From Corythucha ciliata (taxonomy: Eukaryota > Arthropoda > Insecta > Hemiptera > Tingidae), in contig CM075941.1 in assembly GCA_038030265.1 (NCBI GenBank), forward strand, positions 49,577,952-49,641,951: DNA of 64,000 nt, written 5' to 3'. Below the pieces are notes generated by a model that was given only the letters and a program-made list of their open reading frames with translations, did not search any database and was not told where the DNA came from. How positions within the stretch are numbered: position 1 is the stretch's first letter; each line of letters starts with the position of its first letter. Shown here in pieces: positions 10,600 through 24,135 of the stretch. The translations under genes were made by a program, and so were the position numbers.

Positions 10600-12345
10600 T
10601 CACCAAACGTAAGACACTTATTTTATAAAGAGCTTAAGCCTCGAAAATTGGTTTTGTGATACAGGGAAAATCCCCGAAATTGAGTTTTAAAGGAGCCAAT
10701 CTACGAAATTTTGGGTTTAAAGAGCGGAAGTCCGCAAAATCAGGGTCCGAAAGATACTACAAACCCTCGAAATTTGCTTTTTCAAAGAGTGAAGCCCGCA
10801 TAATTTTAGGGTTCAAAAGAGCAAAATTCCCGAATTCACACAATTTGGGTTTAAAAGAGCAAAACTGAGGTTCAAAATAGTAAAAATTGCGTTCCTTGGT
10901 TTATGAATGAGCCGTACTCTCATGCCTCACTAGATCGGGTTGTGAGCCAAAATGTCTGGGTTTTCGGTGAAATATTCTTTCGAATGTTCTGGATTCTGGG
11001 GGGCCGATTTTCAATTTTAGCCTCGAATTAACGTTTTTTCTCAATTGAACAGTGAATTAACGCTTACTCTTAATTTTAGCCGCCCACTTTCCCCAAGGGC
11101 TGATAATTTTGCACGATTCCTCAATTTTAGCCGCCAATATGGACCTTAAAGAAACTGGGGATTAACGTTTTTCTCAATTTCAGCCGCACATTACCCATTT
11201 TTCAAAACGTTTCAGACGCGGACTTGTCCCAATTTGCGCGATATCTCTATTTTAGCCGCCTAAGGTCCTACAAAAAAAACAGGGGATTAGTATTAGCGTT
11301 TTTCGCGCTATTAACAGCGAAGTTATTGCCTCCTGAAACCGTATTTTTAAAAGAGCCAAATTCGATTTCTGAATTACCAAAACCTGCAAAACTGATTTCA
11401 GACTATCAAAAACCACGAAATTTTGGTTTTAAACCCTTGGTTTGAAATTCAGCGAAATTGGGGTACTAAATAACAAAAATTTGTGATGGGTTTTGAAGGT
11501 GTCTGCTTTGAAACATTGAATGTTGAAACATTTGGATATGAAAAGTCAACAGCGAAATTGTGAATTGAAAAAGCCAAAATCACGAATTTTGTTTTTTCGT
11601 CATTATTTTTTCACCAATCTTGGTTGTTTGCTGTACCGAGCCAGCGCGAAACATATTTTACGAAGAGATAAAGTCACGAAATTTGGCTTTTCATCACGCG
11701 AAATTCCCTCAAACCGGGGTTTAAAGGAGTGAAATCCACGAAACTGGGTTTTGAAACAGGGAAAGTTCGTAAAATTGGTTGTTTAAACAGCAAACCCCAC
11801 GTAAATTGGGATTTATAAGCGAGAAAACCAGCAAAATTGGTGTACGAAATAACAAAAATTAGTGGAATTTGGTTTTTAAGGTGCCAAATTTGAAACGTAA
11901 GTTCATGGAAGAGTGAAGATCTCCAGTCAAAATGTTGAAACAATTACGAATAATTATCGTATCGCAATATTTTATTTTTTTCGTTCGTTTTTTGCGAAAT
12001 TAGTTTTTTAACTAACCAAACCTACAAAACTGATAGGAATCTGAAGAGAAAAAGCCTAGAAATTTGATTAATGAATATGGGGAAATCCTCGAAATTAGTT
12101 TTAAAGAAGCCAAGTCCACTAAATTGGGTTCTGAAAGAGTAAAAGTTCGTAAAATTGGCTTTTGAAGTAATAAAACTAACGAAATTTGGTTCTTGAAGGA
12201 GCAAATTCCACGAAATGATGTTTTTGAATGGACAAAATCCTGAAATTGGGATTTGAGACGAATCCACAAAATTTTGTTTTGAATGAGCGAAAATTCACGA
12301 AATTGACGTTTGGAAAGACGCTCATGAGTCATGACTGCTGATTTA
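10600..12345 (+). repeat. Family-C degenerate short repeats
   Basis: Variants of 'cgaaattgggttttaaagagcaaaat' recur about every 30-40 bp, with a short B-like patch on the opposite strand near 11010-11280. Open frames here follow the repeats. No terminal inverted repeats enclosing this tract were found. Confidence 0.55.
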
Positions 12346-13612
12346 AATTAGGCTGTGGAACCGTGAGTCATATTTTCCGGTTCGTCGGTCCAATGTTCTC
12401 AAGGGGTTGTGGGGTGAATTTTAGAGTTTTGAGTGAAATGGAGGCATAACGGTGTGTGGAAGAGATTCAGTGGGCGAAGTCACTGTAATGTACTCTGAGT
12501 GGATTTTGCGCTACGATCTCTCCACACCCCTCTGGCGCTCAACCTGAGGCTATGGTGAAATCGAGTTTGGGGGGAGACCCGGCTCAGCACCAGGGCTGAT
12601 GAGGGCCGCGATGGAAAAATAGGGACTGGTAGGTGACGTGGCGGCTAAGCGCCGCAGCTTTGTTTGAAGATGAAAACTTGATATTGTGAGTTAGAAATAC
12701 CAGACGTGTATATTACATTAGAAAAAGTAGGACAAAAAAGAGGACAATTTTTTCCACTCCCCGGACACCCGAAAAATGAGCCCAGACGGTCAAGAAAGTA
12801 GGACGTGTTCAGGGAAAGTAGGGCGTCTTGCGGCCCTAACCCTTCTAGGTAAGAAAGAAGTGTAATCGTAGAAAATCAAGAAAAAGGTGGCGGGATGAAA
12901 CGAATAAAACCGAATGAGTGGTATTTATTATATACGCGGTGGTGTGTTGGGTGAAAAAGCGGTGATTTACCGCTGAAGTTAGAAAAAAGCGCTATTCGTG
13001 GCTATGAGTGAGAAAAAATCGCCAACCGGCGGATAGAATTAAGAAAAGAGCATTTCGGGTGGGTACAAACTGGTCTTAAACGAGTTGCGATGCTCTTGGG
13101 CAGCGTCTATAATCCTTTCAGCCCTCTTTACGACAACCCTGCTGATCAAAATGGTCGCCTGGACCGCATGAGTCAATAGACTAACGAGCTTAAAAAGAAA
13201 TATGAAGAAAAATACTTCTGGAATCCATTGGGATGACAGCAATTTATACGTTCCTTCCCGGCTGCCCTATCTGTCTAATACGTCGGATCGACTCTCCGCA
13301 GGCGCTCTGTAATTCCGGTGTCTAAAAATTCACAGATCGTAAAGTTCTGTGATTACAGAAGCTCACTAATCCCTGATCTATATAGCAGAGAACTATTTCA
13401 GTGACATTCTTTAAAAAGAAATAATCACATCGTCAATCCCATATAAGGTTCCAATCATCCGGCTATATGTAATAGAAGAACGCCTCCGCTCCAATCAATA
13501 GCGTAACTAGATCATTCTCTAGCGTAAGTGGCAGGGGCGAGGGGGGCGGACCGCCCCGGGCCCACGTTCAGATGGGGCCCCTGAATAGCTTAAAGATAAA
13601 AAAAATCCGGAT
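12346..13612. other. Gene-free stretch with mixed repeat fragments
   Basis: It holds a 'aagtaggac' phrase near 12725-12830 that resembles the array at 41001-41102, a short B tract at 12950-13050 and a GC-rich 'gaccgccccgggccc' patch near 13550. Similar GC-rich motifs occur at about 3690 and 17190. No exon was recognised. Confidence 0.45.
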
Positions 13613-13618
13613 TTTTAA

Positions 13619-14012
13619 GGGGGAGTTGTACATGTGATTCCTCGACCCCCCTCCAATCATACCTCGCCTACTCCGCGTTACGGAAATTACCGCCGTATTT
13701 CTGCACCAATCGTGTACTTCAAGGGCTCATTTAAATCTTCAGGAAATTCCGCACAAGCGTACGATCTTCCTTTTTCATATTTCATCCCTAAAATAACTGT
13801 AAAACGCACACAAACTTTTACCTTGAAAATTCACACTCTTTCCACAACTTATTTAGGAAAGCAAGATCGTACGCTTGTGCGGAATTTCCTGAAGATTTAA
13901 ATGAGCCCCTGAAGTCGACGATTGGTGCAGAAATACGGCGGTAATTTCCGTAACGCGGAGTAGGCGAGGTATGATTGGAGGGGGGTCGAGGAAACACATG
14001 TACAACTCCCCC
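13619..14012. mobile_element. Near-perfect palindromic element with TTAA flanks
   Basis: Two arms of about 155 bp (13619-13772 and 13859-14012) are almost perfect reverse complements around an 85-bp centre. The ends read GGGGGAGTTGTACATGTG inward. TTAA sits at both outer edges (13615-13618 and 14013-14016), as for piggyBac-type target sites, though TTAA is itself a palindrome and could be part of the arms. An 88-codon open frame across it is not a gene. RNA from it would fold into a long hairpin. Confidence 0.65.
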
Positions 14013-14039
14013 TTAAGTAGATAAGATGAGAACGAATGG

Positions 14040-14450
14040 CTAAACTCGCTTGTGATAATGGAGAAAAACGCTGATTCACGGTTGAAATTGAGAAAAATTG
14101 CTGAAATTTATGGCTGTTGGCATAGATAAAAGCGCTAATTCACAGCTGACATTGAGACAACGCCAAATCACGAACTTTTGGGGCCAAATCGGGACTGAAA
14201 TTAGGAAAAAGCGCTAATTCACGCAGCTAAAACGGAGAAAAGTGCTAATTCAAGGACGAAAAAAAGAGAAACGCGAATTCGCGTCTTAAAAAACAAGGAA
14301 CACATTAATTCACAGCTAAAATTGTGATAAAATGCTACAATTTAGCAGCTTTAAAAATTGAGAAAAAGCGCAAATTAACAGCTTAAAGGGGAAAACGCTA
14401 ACTCATGAATTCTCGGGGCAACATTGGAACATTGGGGCGTCATGGGGGGG
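14040..14450 (+). repeat. Family-B degenerate short repeats
   Basis: 'gctaattcacggctaaaattgagaaa' variants. The tract is interrupted by the hAT-like insertion at 14457 and resumes at about 16040. Confidence 0.55.
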
Positions 14451-14456
14451 GGGGGG

Positions 14457-16030
14457 CAGGCGCGGATCCAGAGTCGGCTCAAAGGAGGGGGCCATGACCC
14501 CATCCTATACCACCGCACCAAGCGTGAATCGTAAGTTTAACCATTTATAGACCGCATTAGAGTCAGTTTTACCAATTTTTGAGCGTGAATAGCCGCAGTT
14601 TGGCAATTTTTGCGGTGCAAACTGTCAGCATGGTGATTTCTAGTGGGTGTAAATAGTCAGCATCATATATTTTCAGGGCGCACGAATCCGTCATTTTATT
14701 CTAGAGTACGAACTCTTTTTAACAATTATCAAGACCCGAATCGTTAGTTTAACCATTTTGTGTACGCAAACAGTCAGTTTTGCCATTTTTATGGTGCAAA
14801 AAATAGTCCGTCAGTTTATCATTTTCGAAGTGAAAATTGTCAGGTCATTTATATAAGGAGTGAATATTAGCCAGGGCGATATTTTTAGGATAAGCGAATC
14901 GTCAGTTTGGCCATTTTAGAATTCAAATGGTCATGTTTTGCCGTTTTTAAAGCGGTATTTAGCATTTTTACAAAAGGGATTCGCACGAATGGTCAATTCC
15001 CCGTTCAAATATTTTTAGGGCGCAAATTCGGGGCTAATAGTCAGTTTTGCCATTTTGAAGCGCGCGAATCGCCAGTCAGTTTGGCCATTTCCAAGGCAAG
15101 AATCACCAGTTTTGCTATTTTTAGGGCGTAATTATACGTCACGCCAAAAAGGCGCGAATATGATCAGTTTGGCCATTCTTTGAACGCGAATAGTCGATTT
15201 TGCACTTTTCAGGGCAGGAATCAGCTGTTTAAACATTTTCAGGGCGCTAATAGTCATCTTAGCTTTTTTTTGGAATGCGAATTTATAGTCCTTCAAGCCA
15301 AAGGCGCGATTAGTCAGTATTGGCCATTTTTGGCACGCGAATTGCCAGTTTGGCTATTTGTGGCGCGTCAATGGTTGATTTAGCCATTTTTAGGGCTTCA
15401 AGAATCATCAGCTTAGACATTTTAAGAACGCTGGAAGACCGTTTGGATATTTTTAGAGCGGGAATATCCATCTTGGCAATTTTCAGGGCGCAAAGTTGAG
15501 CCATATGAAAGGCGCTGATCGTCAGTTTTGCCACTTTGGGGCGCGATTAAAATCAGTTTAGCCATTGTTATGGTGGGAATAGCTATAGTTTGGCTATTTT
15601 CAGACAGTGAATGACTGTCAAGACGTTTTTAGCCGAGCGAAACACACAATTTCCCAAGCCCCTCCTATGAGCAGATACTTAGATCGGTGGCTGACCCTTG
15701 CTATTTGGGGGTTTCTCCACACGTGAACCCAAAAATTATGACAAATTTTCGATCACAAGAATCAATGAAAGGGTTGTTAAAGTGATCCTACTGGTTTAAC
15801 CACCTGCATCCGCATTCCGCGGACTACCCTGAAGTTCAAGGAAGAGCTTGATGCACATGGACCTCTCTGGACAACTCGAAAAAATGCTGCAGGGGGAGGG
15901 ATCCAAAGGCTGTTTTATGACGCCGTGGCTACCACACTTTCGGTTGTTTTTGTTACCGACCCCAATAATCAGAGTTTGGGAGTGACCTCGTGCCATGGCC
16001 CCTTTGGCCCCTCCCTTGGATCCGCCACTG
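14457..16030. mobile_element. Non-autonomous hAT-like element inserted in a G run
   Basis: The left end is CAGGCGCGGATCCAGAG. The right end, read inverted, is CAGTGGCGGATCCAAGG. Eight or more G residues flank each side (14449-14456 and 16031-16038), which fits an 8-bp duplication of a poly-G target, although G runs give weak proof. The sub-terminal 'aggagggggccatg' and its inverted partner also match. The interior is family A, while the surrounding tract is family B. Confidence 0.65.
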
Positions 16031-16039
16031 GGGGGGGGG

Positions 16040-17120
16040 GGAGGATTCGCGTCTAAGTAGAAGTTGAGCAAAACTCAACTAAGGTATGAAAAATTACGAT
16101 TTCACGGATAAAATCGAGAAAAACCGCAAAAAATCGCAGATAAAATTAGGAAAATGTGCTAATTTTCTGATAAAATTGAGAAAAAAACGCTAATCCAATC
16201 CACAGCTGGAAATAAGAAAACGCCAACTCGCCGATTCTTGGGGGCAACTCTTCGGGGCTGAAATTGAGAAAAAGCGCTAATTCAAGCGGCTAAAAACTGA
16301 GAAAAACGCTAATTGACGGAGAAAAAAGAGAACAACGCAAATTAGAGTCTAAATATTAGAGCAAATCGCTATTTATGATAAAGTGTTACAATTTGGCAGC
16401 TTTAAAAATTGAGAAAAAGCGCGAATTCACGGAAAACGCCAATACTCACGGATTGCCGGGGCTGGGACTAAAATTGAGAAAAAGCGTTGATTCACGGCGT
16501 GAAATAGAAAAAAACGCGAATTCGCGTCTAAAAGTGGAGGAAAACTTTAATTCATAACTATAAGGCATGAAAAATTCCAATTTTACGGATAAAATCCAGA
16601 AAAAATGCTATAAAACTCGCAGCTAGAATTAAGAAATGTGCAAATAAGCTCATTCACTTCTAAAATTGAGGGTAAAAAGGCTAATTCATAGCTGAAATTG
16701 AGAAAACGCCAACTCGGTGATTCACGGGGCAACTTTGGGAATAAAATTGAGAAAAAGCGCTAATTCAAGCGGGCAAAACTGTGAAAACGCGCTACGCTAA
16801 TTCGTGGGTAATAAATAGAGAAAAATACGAATAGGTGTTTAAAATAGTGAAAAGCGCCAATTCACAGCTTAAATTTTGAAAAATTGCTACTTTGCGGATA
16901 AAATTGGGAAAGAAAACTCAAACACTACCTAATTTTCGGTTTCTGTAGGCAAGTTCAAGGCTAAGAGCTTTAAAAAGCGCCGATTCGCAGCTGTTATTGA
17001 GAAAATGAGCTAATTCGCGGGGGGGGGGAAATGAGAAAATGAGCTCATTCGCGGATAAAATTGAGAAAACTCACATACGCAGTTTTCGGAGGCAATTTCG
17101 TGGCTAAAATTTGGAAAAAT
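16040..17120 (+). repeat. Family-B degenerate short repeats
   Basis: Continuation of the B tract cut by the hAT-like element at 14457-16030, with about 30-35 bp between recurrences of 'gctaattc'. Open frames within it are repeat-derived. Confidence 0.55.
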
Positions 17121-18117
17121 AAGTTCTCCAACGCTACTAAAAATTACATGCCTTAGTTGAATTAGAGACTAAAGGGCCTCCAAGAGATTTCCGCCCCGGG
17201 CCCCGACAGGCGTTGTTCCGCCAATGCTCCAGGTAAAATACACGCAATACATTACGGCTGTGTATCGTTAAAAAAAAAAAACAACAAAAACTGTTCCTGA
17301 AGATGGACACATTCGTACGTGTGAAAAACGTTGGAACCGTGTCGGTTTATGCGCCTCCATATGCATCATAATACAGAGCAAGCCTGATGGAGTCCACGCA
17401 TGGACGGAAGCCCATGGTTTTGACACGAACCGGCAAGGAAGCAAAAATAGATTAATAGTATAACCATATTTTTAATTATTTTAATTGAGGCTTCATGAAT
17501 TCTGTTTAATTAAATAATTAGGATGCTGTACAGCTAATGATAATAATTTAAAGTCCGATACGCTTTTGAATTCGTCAGCTTCGCGTGAAAACAAGTTGCG
17601 TGTAGCGCGTACATAATTTTTAGGGGGAGGGGGGGCTAGGATGAGAGAAGCGTTTTCCAAATCCGATTGATCATAATTATTATTCGTCTTCAAACCAGAC
17701 ACATATAATTATGTATTTTCTCGACCTCGACCCAGTAACTCCGAAAGAAACCATCCTCCCCTACTCAATAGTAGGGCGGGGGGATAAATTTTGAGCATCC
17801 CCTAAAGAAAAAAAAAAGTACATTTTTTTCTTCTGAGCACACACCTTTGATGATCAGGGGTGTTCGGGTAGCGAGGCCACCTTTTAGGTGAGGGGTAGAG
17901 AGGTGGGGAATCGAGGCAGGCTTGAGAGAGTTTTAACTCCGTTGTCTCCACGGAACTGCGCCCTCCAGTCAACGTCTGCCACTCTGACAGTTAGCAACGT
18001 ACGTGTAGCGCGCGTTTTTAATTATTTAATTTTTTTTTTTGTCAATTTTATTTATTATAAATCCGGTAAGGGTATTTTATACCCTTGTTTTCAAAAGCCG
18101 TCATCATTGAGGGGGAC
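17121..18117. other. Upstream region of the calponin gene
   Basis: No exon or repeat pair was recognised. A GC-rich patch lies near 17190. The AT-rich stretch 18020-18060 and the region just before the start codon may hold the promoter and 5' untranslated part, but no TATA or initiator element can be assigned with confidence. Confidence 0.3.
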
Positions 18118-21100
18118 ATGGCAACTAACCGGGCAGCTAAGTCGGGCTTCGCTGCTGAGGCGCAAAGAAAGGTAAAAACGAATAAATTCCTATCGCAAAA
18201 ATTTACCACTAGTTGAATAGTTTAACGACGGTTTTGAGTTTGCGAAACTCACCCCCCCCCCACCTGTCAATGTCTATCCTCAAAGTACCCTCGCATTTCT
18301 CACGCTTGAAGCACTCAAGGCAATTTCATTTGCTAAAAGAAGGAATTAAGCGTGAACGAAACAAATGAAGTAATTTTTAAAAGAAGAGGATATTTTCAGG
18401 GAATGCGATTTTACTGGAGGAATTATACAGAGTGAAAACATGGGAGACATTTTCAAATACAAGTCGCCCTTCCATCAGTAGAAAAAAATATCAAAAGCGT
18501 GTTCGCCCACTTGAAGCAACAAGTCTCCCTACTTTCCCTTACTAAAATGCGGGTGAAGTAAAAGGGTGGTCATAATATGAAAATTCCAAAAATGTACCCT
18601 CTTAAGAGGACAGCTGCTGTTATGCTCTTCCCACCCCGCCCCAAGTAAAATCCTTCGTTTCGAGAATTCTAAGAATTCTCATTTTATTCATTTATCGACA
18701 ATTATCTTTACGAGTTTGACAGGGTGATCGACCTTCGTTCATCGACTTTAGCTGTCTTTAAACAATGTATCATCGTTAATTTGGTGCCTCTCGTTTCGAC
18801 ACAATTCAAATTATCAGCCAACTTTTTCAAGATTATTACAAAATGTAGTAAGCTGAAACGTGACCGATGTCTTGGAAAATGGGCGTGACCTCAATACACC
18901 GGTTTGTTGAAAAACTGAACGGTGAGGGAGGGAGGCGATTAAGAAACGCTTGCATCGCTGCAAGTTTTTTTTTTTTTTTTGCTATTCCGAACACTTCCTT
19001 GAAAAGTGGGACTCTCACTTTCAATAATCGGAGACAACGTTTGAAAAGCCGGGTGGGATTGTAAGAGTATAAACTTAATTGTAGCAACAAAATCGAATCG
19101 TTATAAAACGCTTCAATTGCCACCCTCCCCCTCCCACAAGTGTTGAAATTATTGGCTAAATGAAATATGACAGATTGGTGGACTATTCACAGGGAACTCT
19201 CGACATCAGGTTTCAAGGGCGATGCGTGTGAATAATGGACGATATCCTGCAAACAGTTGTGAGACGAGCTAAAAAAAAAGCTCTCTTGGCTCTCGAATAA
19301 TTTTCTGACATGCCAAACAAGTAGCGCACGACCATTTTCACGATACCCATCTAAATGGGATGTTATGTGGAGGGGAGTTCAAATTCCTGGGATTCTTGGT
19401 GCCGGCTATTGACGGCTACCTCTTCACCTTAAATCTTTTGGATCTCAGTGAAGCTCGGCACCACCCCACCACACACACACTCTCTCGATATTCCATTGCC
19501 AGGGTGGGGGGGGGAAGTACGAAGGGGTGTTATAATTTTAACACTGCGTTATCCTATGGTTGTCACGTGGATGCCACTCGAGTTATTTCATATAACACCC
19601 TCTCGTACTTGAGCCCCAAATAATGGCACACACAGATTACAAACATTTATCGTGTGACAAGTGGCAATGGTGACCACACCGGAAAAAGACGACTTGGCGC
19701 CACAAACCACTGGTCATCGGGGGATTGGGGAGCGGGGGGGAAGCACCAACCACATTGGGGCGTATAACACACAACCAAAATTCGTCACAATTTCCGGTTT
19801 CTGGTGACGCCAACCTTCAGCAAGACGGCCTTCCTCTGTGACTTACAAATGATGACAGTCAACTAGACCTTGAAAAAACAACAAAAATCATCTTCCATTT
19901 TTTCCCCTTCACACACACGTATTAAAGCGTGGTAATTTTTGTGTGTAAAGAGTAAACTTTCTTATCTGGTGACATTTCGGTTTTTTTTTTTTTTTTTCAC
20001 AATTAGTGCTTTCCACGCTCAATTAATTTCCCACGGTATGAAGAAGAGGGGGCTCCGCCCAAACAAGCTGACGTGACGCTCCTTTCCGAAAATCTCCCAT
20101 AAAAATGAAGGCGACCCGAGATTCTAACCCTGTGACCTATATACAGTAAGGGGGTGGGTGGGGGGGAAATGGACCGCTGCAATAAAGGGCGATCGATAGC
20201 CCAAGTTTTCCACGTGGTGGAAATCTTCACGTCAAAGCCGTTCAGGAAAACGAGCCCGTGATATGAACGTGTGTGTGATTTTTTTTTTTTCCCAGAGAGA
20301 CCGACCTCCCCCCCCCATCTCACAGCGTTCAACAAGTCGAATCTTTTACAATACCCGGTACCCCCACCCCCCACCCACCAATCATCATCAAACACCATCT
20401 TTCAAGTTTATTGTTTCCTAAAAGTGAAATCTGGCAACGCTGGCTTACTCTACCACCACGGCACTTTTTTTTTTGTTTTGTTTAAAAAAATAAACACGTC
20501 ACTTACGGAATACAAGAGGAAACTTACGCCTTTACCAACAAATACGGAGTATCATAATATTAACTTATAAATAAATAAAAAGTTCTGTTGCGAGGGGCTC
20601 GAGTTGGACTCGACGAACCCCGTTGAATGGGAAAAGTTGGTGGGAGTCATTAAATGGCAAACTTTCACTGGAATTTAGACACGCTTTTTCGTCTCTTTTT
20701 AAAAATTGTCGCGTGTCCTGAGAAAATACGTGATGATGCAGGGGAGACGAAGGACTCGATGGAAATGAATAATTTAACGGTTGAGTGCCTTTAGTAAAGA
20801 ACTTCCTATAATAGAGAATGGAAGTTAATCGGACTGAATAGAAAAAGTTTGCGTCATTAAAGAGTTTCGCAAACAGCGAATAGCCATCCTCCTTCTCCCC
20901 CGTAGGCCTGAAAATCTCTTTTTTTGGAAAAAAACAAGCCTTGAATAATTTTCTATTAACTCAACTATTTTGGGTCCATTGTCGTCTTCCAAATGATACA
21001 AAGGCCATCCTATTATGGTATTATGAGAGTGATAGAACGTTCATTTTATCGGCGGAGAGGGGGTAGGGGAAGAGGTTGAACTTAGCACGTTCTTACAGAC

Positions 21101-22724
21101 AAAAATTGAATGCAGATGCCCTCCACCCTTTTCGCTCTGGTCAAGACTTAAGAAATATATATTGTACAACTGAAGAAGTTTAAAATGGAAATATTATTTC
21201 AAAACCGGTTCAAAGGAGGTTGCCTACAATATCCCTTCCGACCTAAACAACCATTACAATAAAAAAAATATATATTAAAATACTGTGTGGGGACGTTAAC
21301 TGTTTAAATATGTCCCATTTTGTTCAATAACTTTGTATGCTTCCACTTCTTTTTATGTATTTTATAAAGAACAAGAAGAGTAGCGGAGGGCAATGATTGA
21401 TCATTCTAGTCATATCCTTAGCCCCACCCTACCCGCCCCGCCAGGATGAATAGCCGGGGACCCCAAGTCATCGCTATGAATAAACTGTTTGGTTAATTGA
21501 GCAAACACTTCGGGAAACACATTCCCCTAGAAAAGGACGGAGAAAGATAAGTGCGTGTAGTATGATTTTAAGTTTTGGACGGAGCTGGTTTTTAGAATAT
21601 GGAAGGCGCGAGTTCCGAGGTCAGGGACTCATGAGTCATGCGGAAAATAGTTGGTTTTAATCTTTTGCATGGAGCCCCAACAAGTCCTTAAAGGACTTGT
21701 TAGAACTAACTCGCCGAAGAAAAATACGATACGGATGTGGGTGGGAAGGAGAGAGAAGAATATCTCAAGAGTGTTCACCATTGAAGAGACTAAACAAACA
21801 AAAATTTCGGTCTGGGTATCGTTACGCAACAAATCCACAGACTTGTTAATTGATTGAATAAAGGCATAAAATTCGGTCGATTTAACATATTTCTTTTTTT
21901 ATGACTGCATTTGTGAAAATTCGACTCATTGACACGAGAGTAGAAAAGTTTTGCTTGTTTTCGAGCTTCTTTTGTCAAACAGCCCCCCCCCCTCCAACCT
22001 CGAACTGTCGTGATCGATATTTTTTTTCCTATTTACAGATTAACAGCAAGTACAGTGAGGAGCACGCCCAAGAGTGTCTGGAATGGATCAAAGCTATAAC
22101 GGGCGAACCGGACAACACTTCGGGAGATATGGACAATTTTTACGAAGTGCTCAGGGATGGCGTTCTCCTTTGCAAGTAATTTACTCCCCCCCCCCCCTCA
22201 GCACAACATTATTCTATGAAATTATAATTTCGACCGCCCCCTCCTCACTCATCTGATCTAATCAGACTCGTCAATCTGATGAAAGCTGGTTCAGTCAAGA
22301 AAATCAACGAGAATAAAATGGCGTTCAAATGTATGGAGAATATCGAAAAATTCCTCGAGACCGTTCGAGCCATGGGCGTTCCATCGCAGGAGACGTTTCA
22401 AACTGTCGACCTTTGGGAGCGACAGAACTTGAACTCGGTGGTTATCTGTCTTCAGTCACTCGGCAGAAAAGTAAAGAATTGATCGCCCTTCTCACCCACA
22501 AAGGCGTGTGGAGTTAAATCGTTTCAAAAACAATTTTGTTCTCACTCCCCCAGGGTGCTCAATACAATCAACCGAGCATCGGTCCCAAAGAGGCCGATAA
22601 AAACGTCCGAAATTTCAGCGAAGACCAACTTCGAGCGGGTCAAACCGTCATTAGCCTTCAATATGGAAGCAACAAAGGTGCCAATCAGAGTGGAATCAAT
22701 TTCGGGAACACAAGACACATGTAA
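18118..22724 (+). CDS. Transgelin/calponin-like muscle protein (Mp20 family), 4 exons
   Basis: Coding exons are 18118-18171, 22039-22175, 22266-22470 and 22554-22724 (stop TAA), all with GT-AG splices and summing in frame to 188 residues. Exon 1 encodes the family's N-terminal signature ending FAAEAQRK and joins exon 2, which starts INSKYSEE. A single calponin-homology domain covers about residues 25-135 (ECLEWIKAI, DGVLLCK, LVNLM, MGVPSQETFQTVDLWE). One calponin-like repeat follows near the C-terminus (YGSNKGANQSG). The family binds actin in muscle thin filaments. Length fits Mp20/transgelin (about 185-200). Intron 1 is 3.9 kb; the other two are under 100 bp. Paralogue identity is not settled. 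Confidence 0.93.
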
Positions 22725-23121
22725 AAAAAAAAAAAAAAAAGACTCAAAACATTCCTATTTGTTTTGCTCTTCCATTCCCTTTTTTATAGTTTCTAAAATT
22801 TTTAATTATCATACTATTTGTATTATTTTCAATGACGAATTCATCTCGTTGAACAAGTCAAAACAAAAAAAACATCGAAATGAATAACTATATCTCTTCC
22901 AACGCTTTTCCAAGGTTGCTTTAATTTATTTTTATTTTATTTACTTGTATGTACTTATAAATTGAAGGAAAAGACGGTACGAAACATAGCGCAATAACTA
23001 AAAAAGACCTCTAGAATTTAGAATGAGTAATTTACTTACTCAATATTTTTATAAAATTAAATATAGAAATTATTTTTGTCCGTATTATGTAATAACGAAA
23101 AAACTTTCATTTTAGAACACA

Positions 23122-23127
23122 AATAAA
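23122..23127 (+). promoter_or_regulatory. Probable polyadenylation signal of the calponin gene
   Basis: AATAAA about 400 bp after the calponin stop codon, in AT-rich sequence. It is the clearest hexamer before the hAT-like insertion at 23265. Confidence 0.45.
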
Positions 23128-24135
23128 TACTGAAAGTGCCAACCTCAACAAGCCCTTACTGGCGTATATCGAGTGAAAAATGCATGCAAATTCGAGATGT
23201 TCTCAAATATGACGCCCCTGTATAATTTTTTATGATAATTTCGTACAATTCCGACCCTTTAGGGCAGGGGTGTAGCCAGCCCGTGATCAAGGGGTGGGCA
23301 CGCCAGATAGGCACGGATCCACAGTAGGGGGAGGGCCACGTCTTGAGAAAAAGTGCTCGTTTGCGCATGAAATCCAGAAAAGAGCATTTTACGGCTGAAG
23401 ACCGAGGAAAACCACCCATTTAAGGCTAAAACTAAGAAATAGCGCCGATTCACGTTTAATAAATTTCATTGTTCGCGGTTGAAATTGAAAAAAAAAAAAA
23501 AACACGCTAATTTGTGGTTTCGCGATGCAAAATCCAAGACGAAATTAAGAAAATGCGCTAATTCACGGTTTATAGAGCTCTTTTCACAGCTAAAATTGAC
23601 GAAATAAATTGCTCGTTCGACGTAGAGTTGAACAAAATCACTCATTTGCGGCTAAAATTGAGAAATAGAGCTCATTCACGCAGGGTAAAGTTGAGGAAAA
23701 GCTGTTCTTTTGCGGCTAAACTTGACAGAACGCACCAATTAGCGGTTAGGCGATGCCCATAGTGTTGGCCGTAATTGAAATAGTAAATCAACAATGAGTT
23801 ATTTCACGGTTTTTTTTGAGACCTTTTCATGGCTAAAATTAAGAAAATGGACTAGTTCAAGGTAGAATTGAGAAAAAGCACTCAGTTTCAGCTAAAGTTA
23901 AGGAAAACGTCAATTCGAGGCTAAAAACAGTGCTCATTCACGAGTAAAATCGGGGAAAAACTCTATGTAACTAACTACTCTTGAGAAAAACTGGATCCAC
24001 GCCTGATGGATATGGCGTATGAGCAGACCTACGGCTTTGGCGCCCTCCACCCGGCATGGCCGAGTACGGGCTCACTGATTGATATGTGAGCAGCTGCACT
24101 CGCGAAACTATCAGATGCACTGCTGCCCTTTCGCA

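Noticed and set aside
13634..13900. 88-codon open frame
   Set aside because: It lies across a perfect palindrome and ends in the other arm; the protein has no family features.
20003..20398. 131-codon minus-strand frame in the large calponin intron
   Set aside because: Low-complexity composition with long Lys and Gly runs from homopolymers; no motif or splice context.
23308..24005. Inner hAT-like element (AGGCACGGATCCACAG ... CTGGATCCACGCCTG)
   Set aside because: Ends resemble hAT termini, but the flanking 8-mers (ACGCCAGA and ATGGATAT) do not match, so it is not reported as an insertion.
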